Assembly (NCBI GenBank): GCA_002167265.1
Contig: NHDJ01000036.1
Location: 1-17,343 of the forward strand
Direction: 5' to 3'
Origin: Verrucomicrobia bacterium TMED56
Lineage (GTDB): Bacteria > Verrucomicrobiota > Verrucomicrobiia > Opitutales > Seribacteraceae
Length of the DNA: 17,343 nt
Shown in pieces: positions 17,207 through 17,343 of this stretch (the stretch's first letter is position 1; every line of letters starts with the position of its first letter). The notes under the pieces are model-generated. The model saw nothing but the letters and a program-made list of their open reading frames with translations, had not been told where the DNA came from and did no database searches. The translations under genes and the position numbers were made by a program.

Positions 17207-17343
17207 ATGCGTTTTCGTAGCACGCGTGGAGGTTCTCCGGTAGGTTTTTCAGAAGCCGTTGCCCAAGGCTTGGCACCAGATGGTGGCCTTTATGTACCTG
17301 AAGATTTCCCTGACCTAAGTTCTAATCTTAAATATTTATCAAG
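17207..17343 (+). CDS. thrC: Threonine synthase, N-terminal part (cut by window end)
   Basis: The last 137 bases encode the first 45 residues of threonine synthase, which converts O-phosphohomoserine to threonine using PLP. The visible N-terminus reads M-R-F-R-S-T-R-G-G, then V-G-F-S-E-A-V-A-Q-G-L-A-P-D-G-G-L-Y-V-P, the characteristic S-T-R-G and G-L-A-x-D-G-G-L-Y-V-P signature. The rest lies outside the window, so catalytic residues cannot be checked. It lies 32 bp after lysC, completing the hom-lysC-thrC order; AGCAAG precedes the ATG rather than a good Shine-Dalgarno. Confidence 0.93.
   Translation, partial: MRFRSTRGGSPVGFSEAVAQGLAPDGGLYVPEDFPDLSSNLKYLS

Overview
This window is a stretch of ordinary bacterial chromosome. 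It is dense with housekeeping and biosynthetic genes, AT-leaning, and shows no insertion sequence, phage gene, integrase, CRISPR array or rRNA. The gene set and protein styles (a CobA-HemD fusion, a long-form SerA with an extra domain plus ACT, a hom-lysC-thrC cluster, a KatG with a CP-motif tail, very weak Shine-Dalgarno signals) suggest a marine, low-GC relative of the Verrucomicrobiota (Opitutae-like). That placement is an inference from general resemblance, not from a marker gene.

Layout. (1) 29-1538, plus strand: two overlapping genes. The first encodes a membrane-anchored protein with two tandem His-rich domains. The second encodes a DUF420 membrane protein carrying a canonical EF-hand-type calcium loop. 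Together they look like an accessory module for metal handling or respiratory-oxidase assembly. (2) 1545-2815, minus strand: thyA-folA, the dTMP and tetrahydrofolate cycle pair, overlapping by 4 nt. (3) 2886-3644, plus strand: a secreted, basic protein of unknown function. (4) 3699-5351, plus strand: tRNA-Val(UAC) followed 22 nt later by ilvN and then ilvC, with no ilvB. (5) 5415-8458, plus strand: hemC, cobA-hemD fusion and trpF, closely packed. They carry porphobilinogen through uroporphyrinogen III to precorrin-2, plus one tryptophan step. (6) 8538-10769, plus strand: katG with its own likely promoter and a strong terminator. (7) 10835-12214, minus strand: ffh. (8) 12337-17343, plus strand: serA, plsY, hom, lysC and the start of thrC. 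This probable operon covers the serine branch, phospholipid acylation and the aspartate-to-threonine branch.

No gene-free stretch exceeds about 125 bases. The most interesting points are: the tRNA-Val gene sitting as the leader of a valine-biosynthesis operon; the EF-hand loop inserted into a DUF420 protein next to a duplicated H-x12-HLHP protein; two Cys-Pro (heme-regulatory-like) motifs in the KatG tail; a perfect inverted repeat inside the secreted-protein gene; and near absence of Shine-Dalgarno sequences. No clearly new multi-gene system is evident. The best candidate for something undescribed is the His-rich/DUF420-EF-hand pair at the left end.
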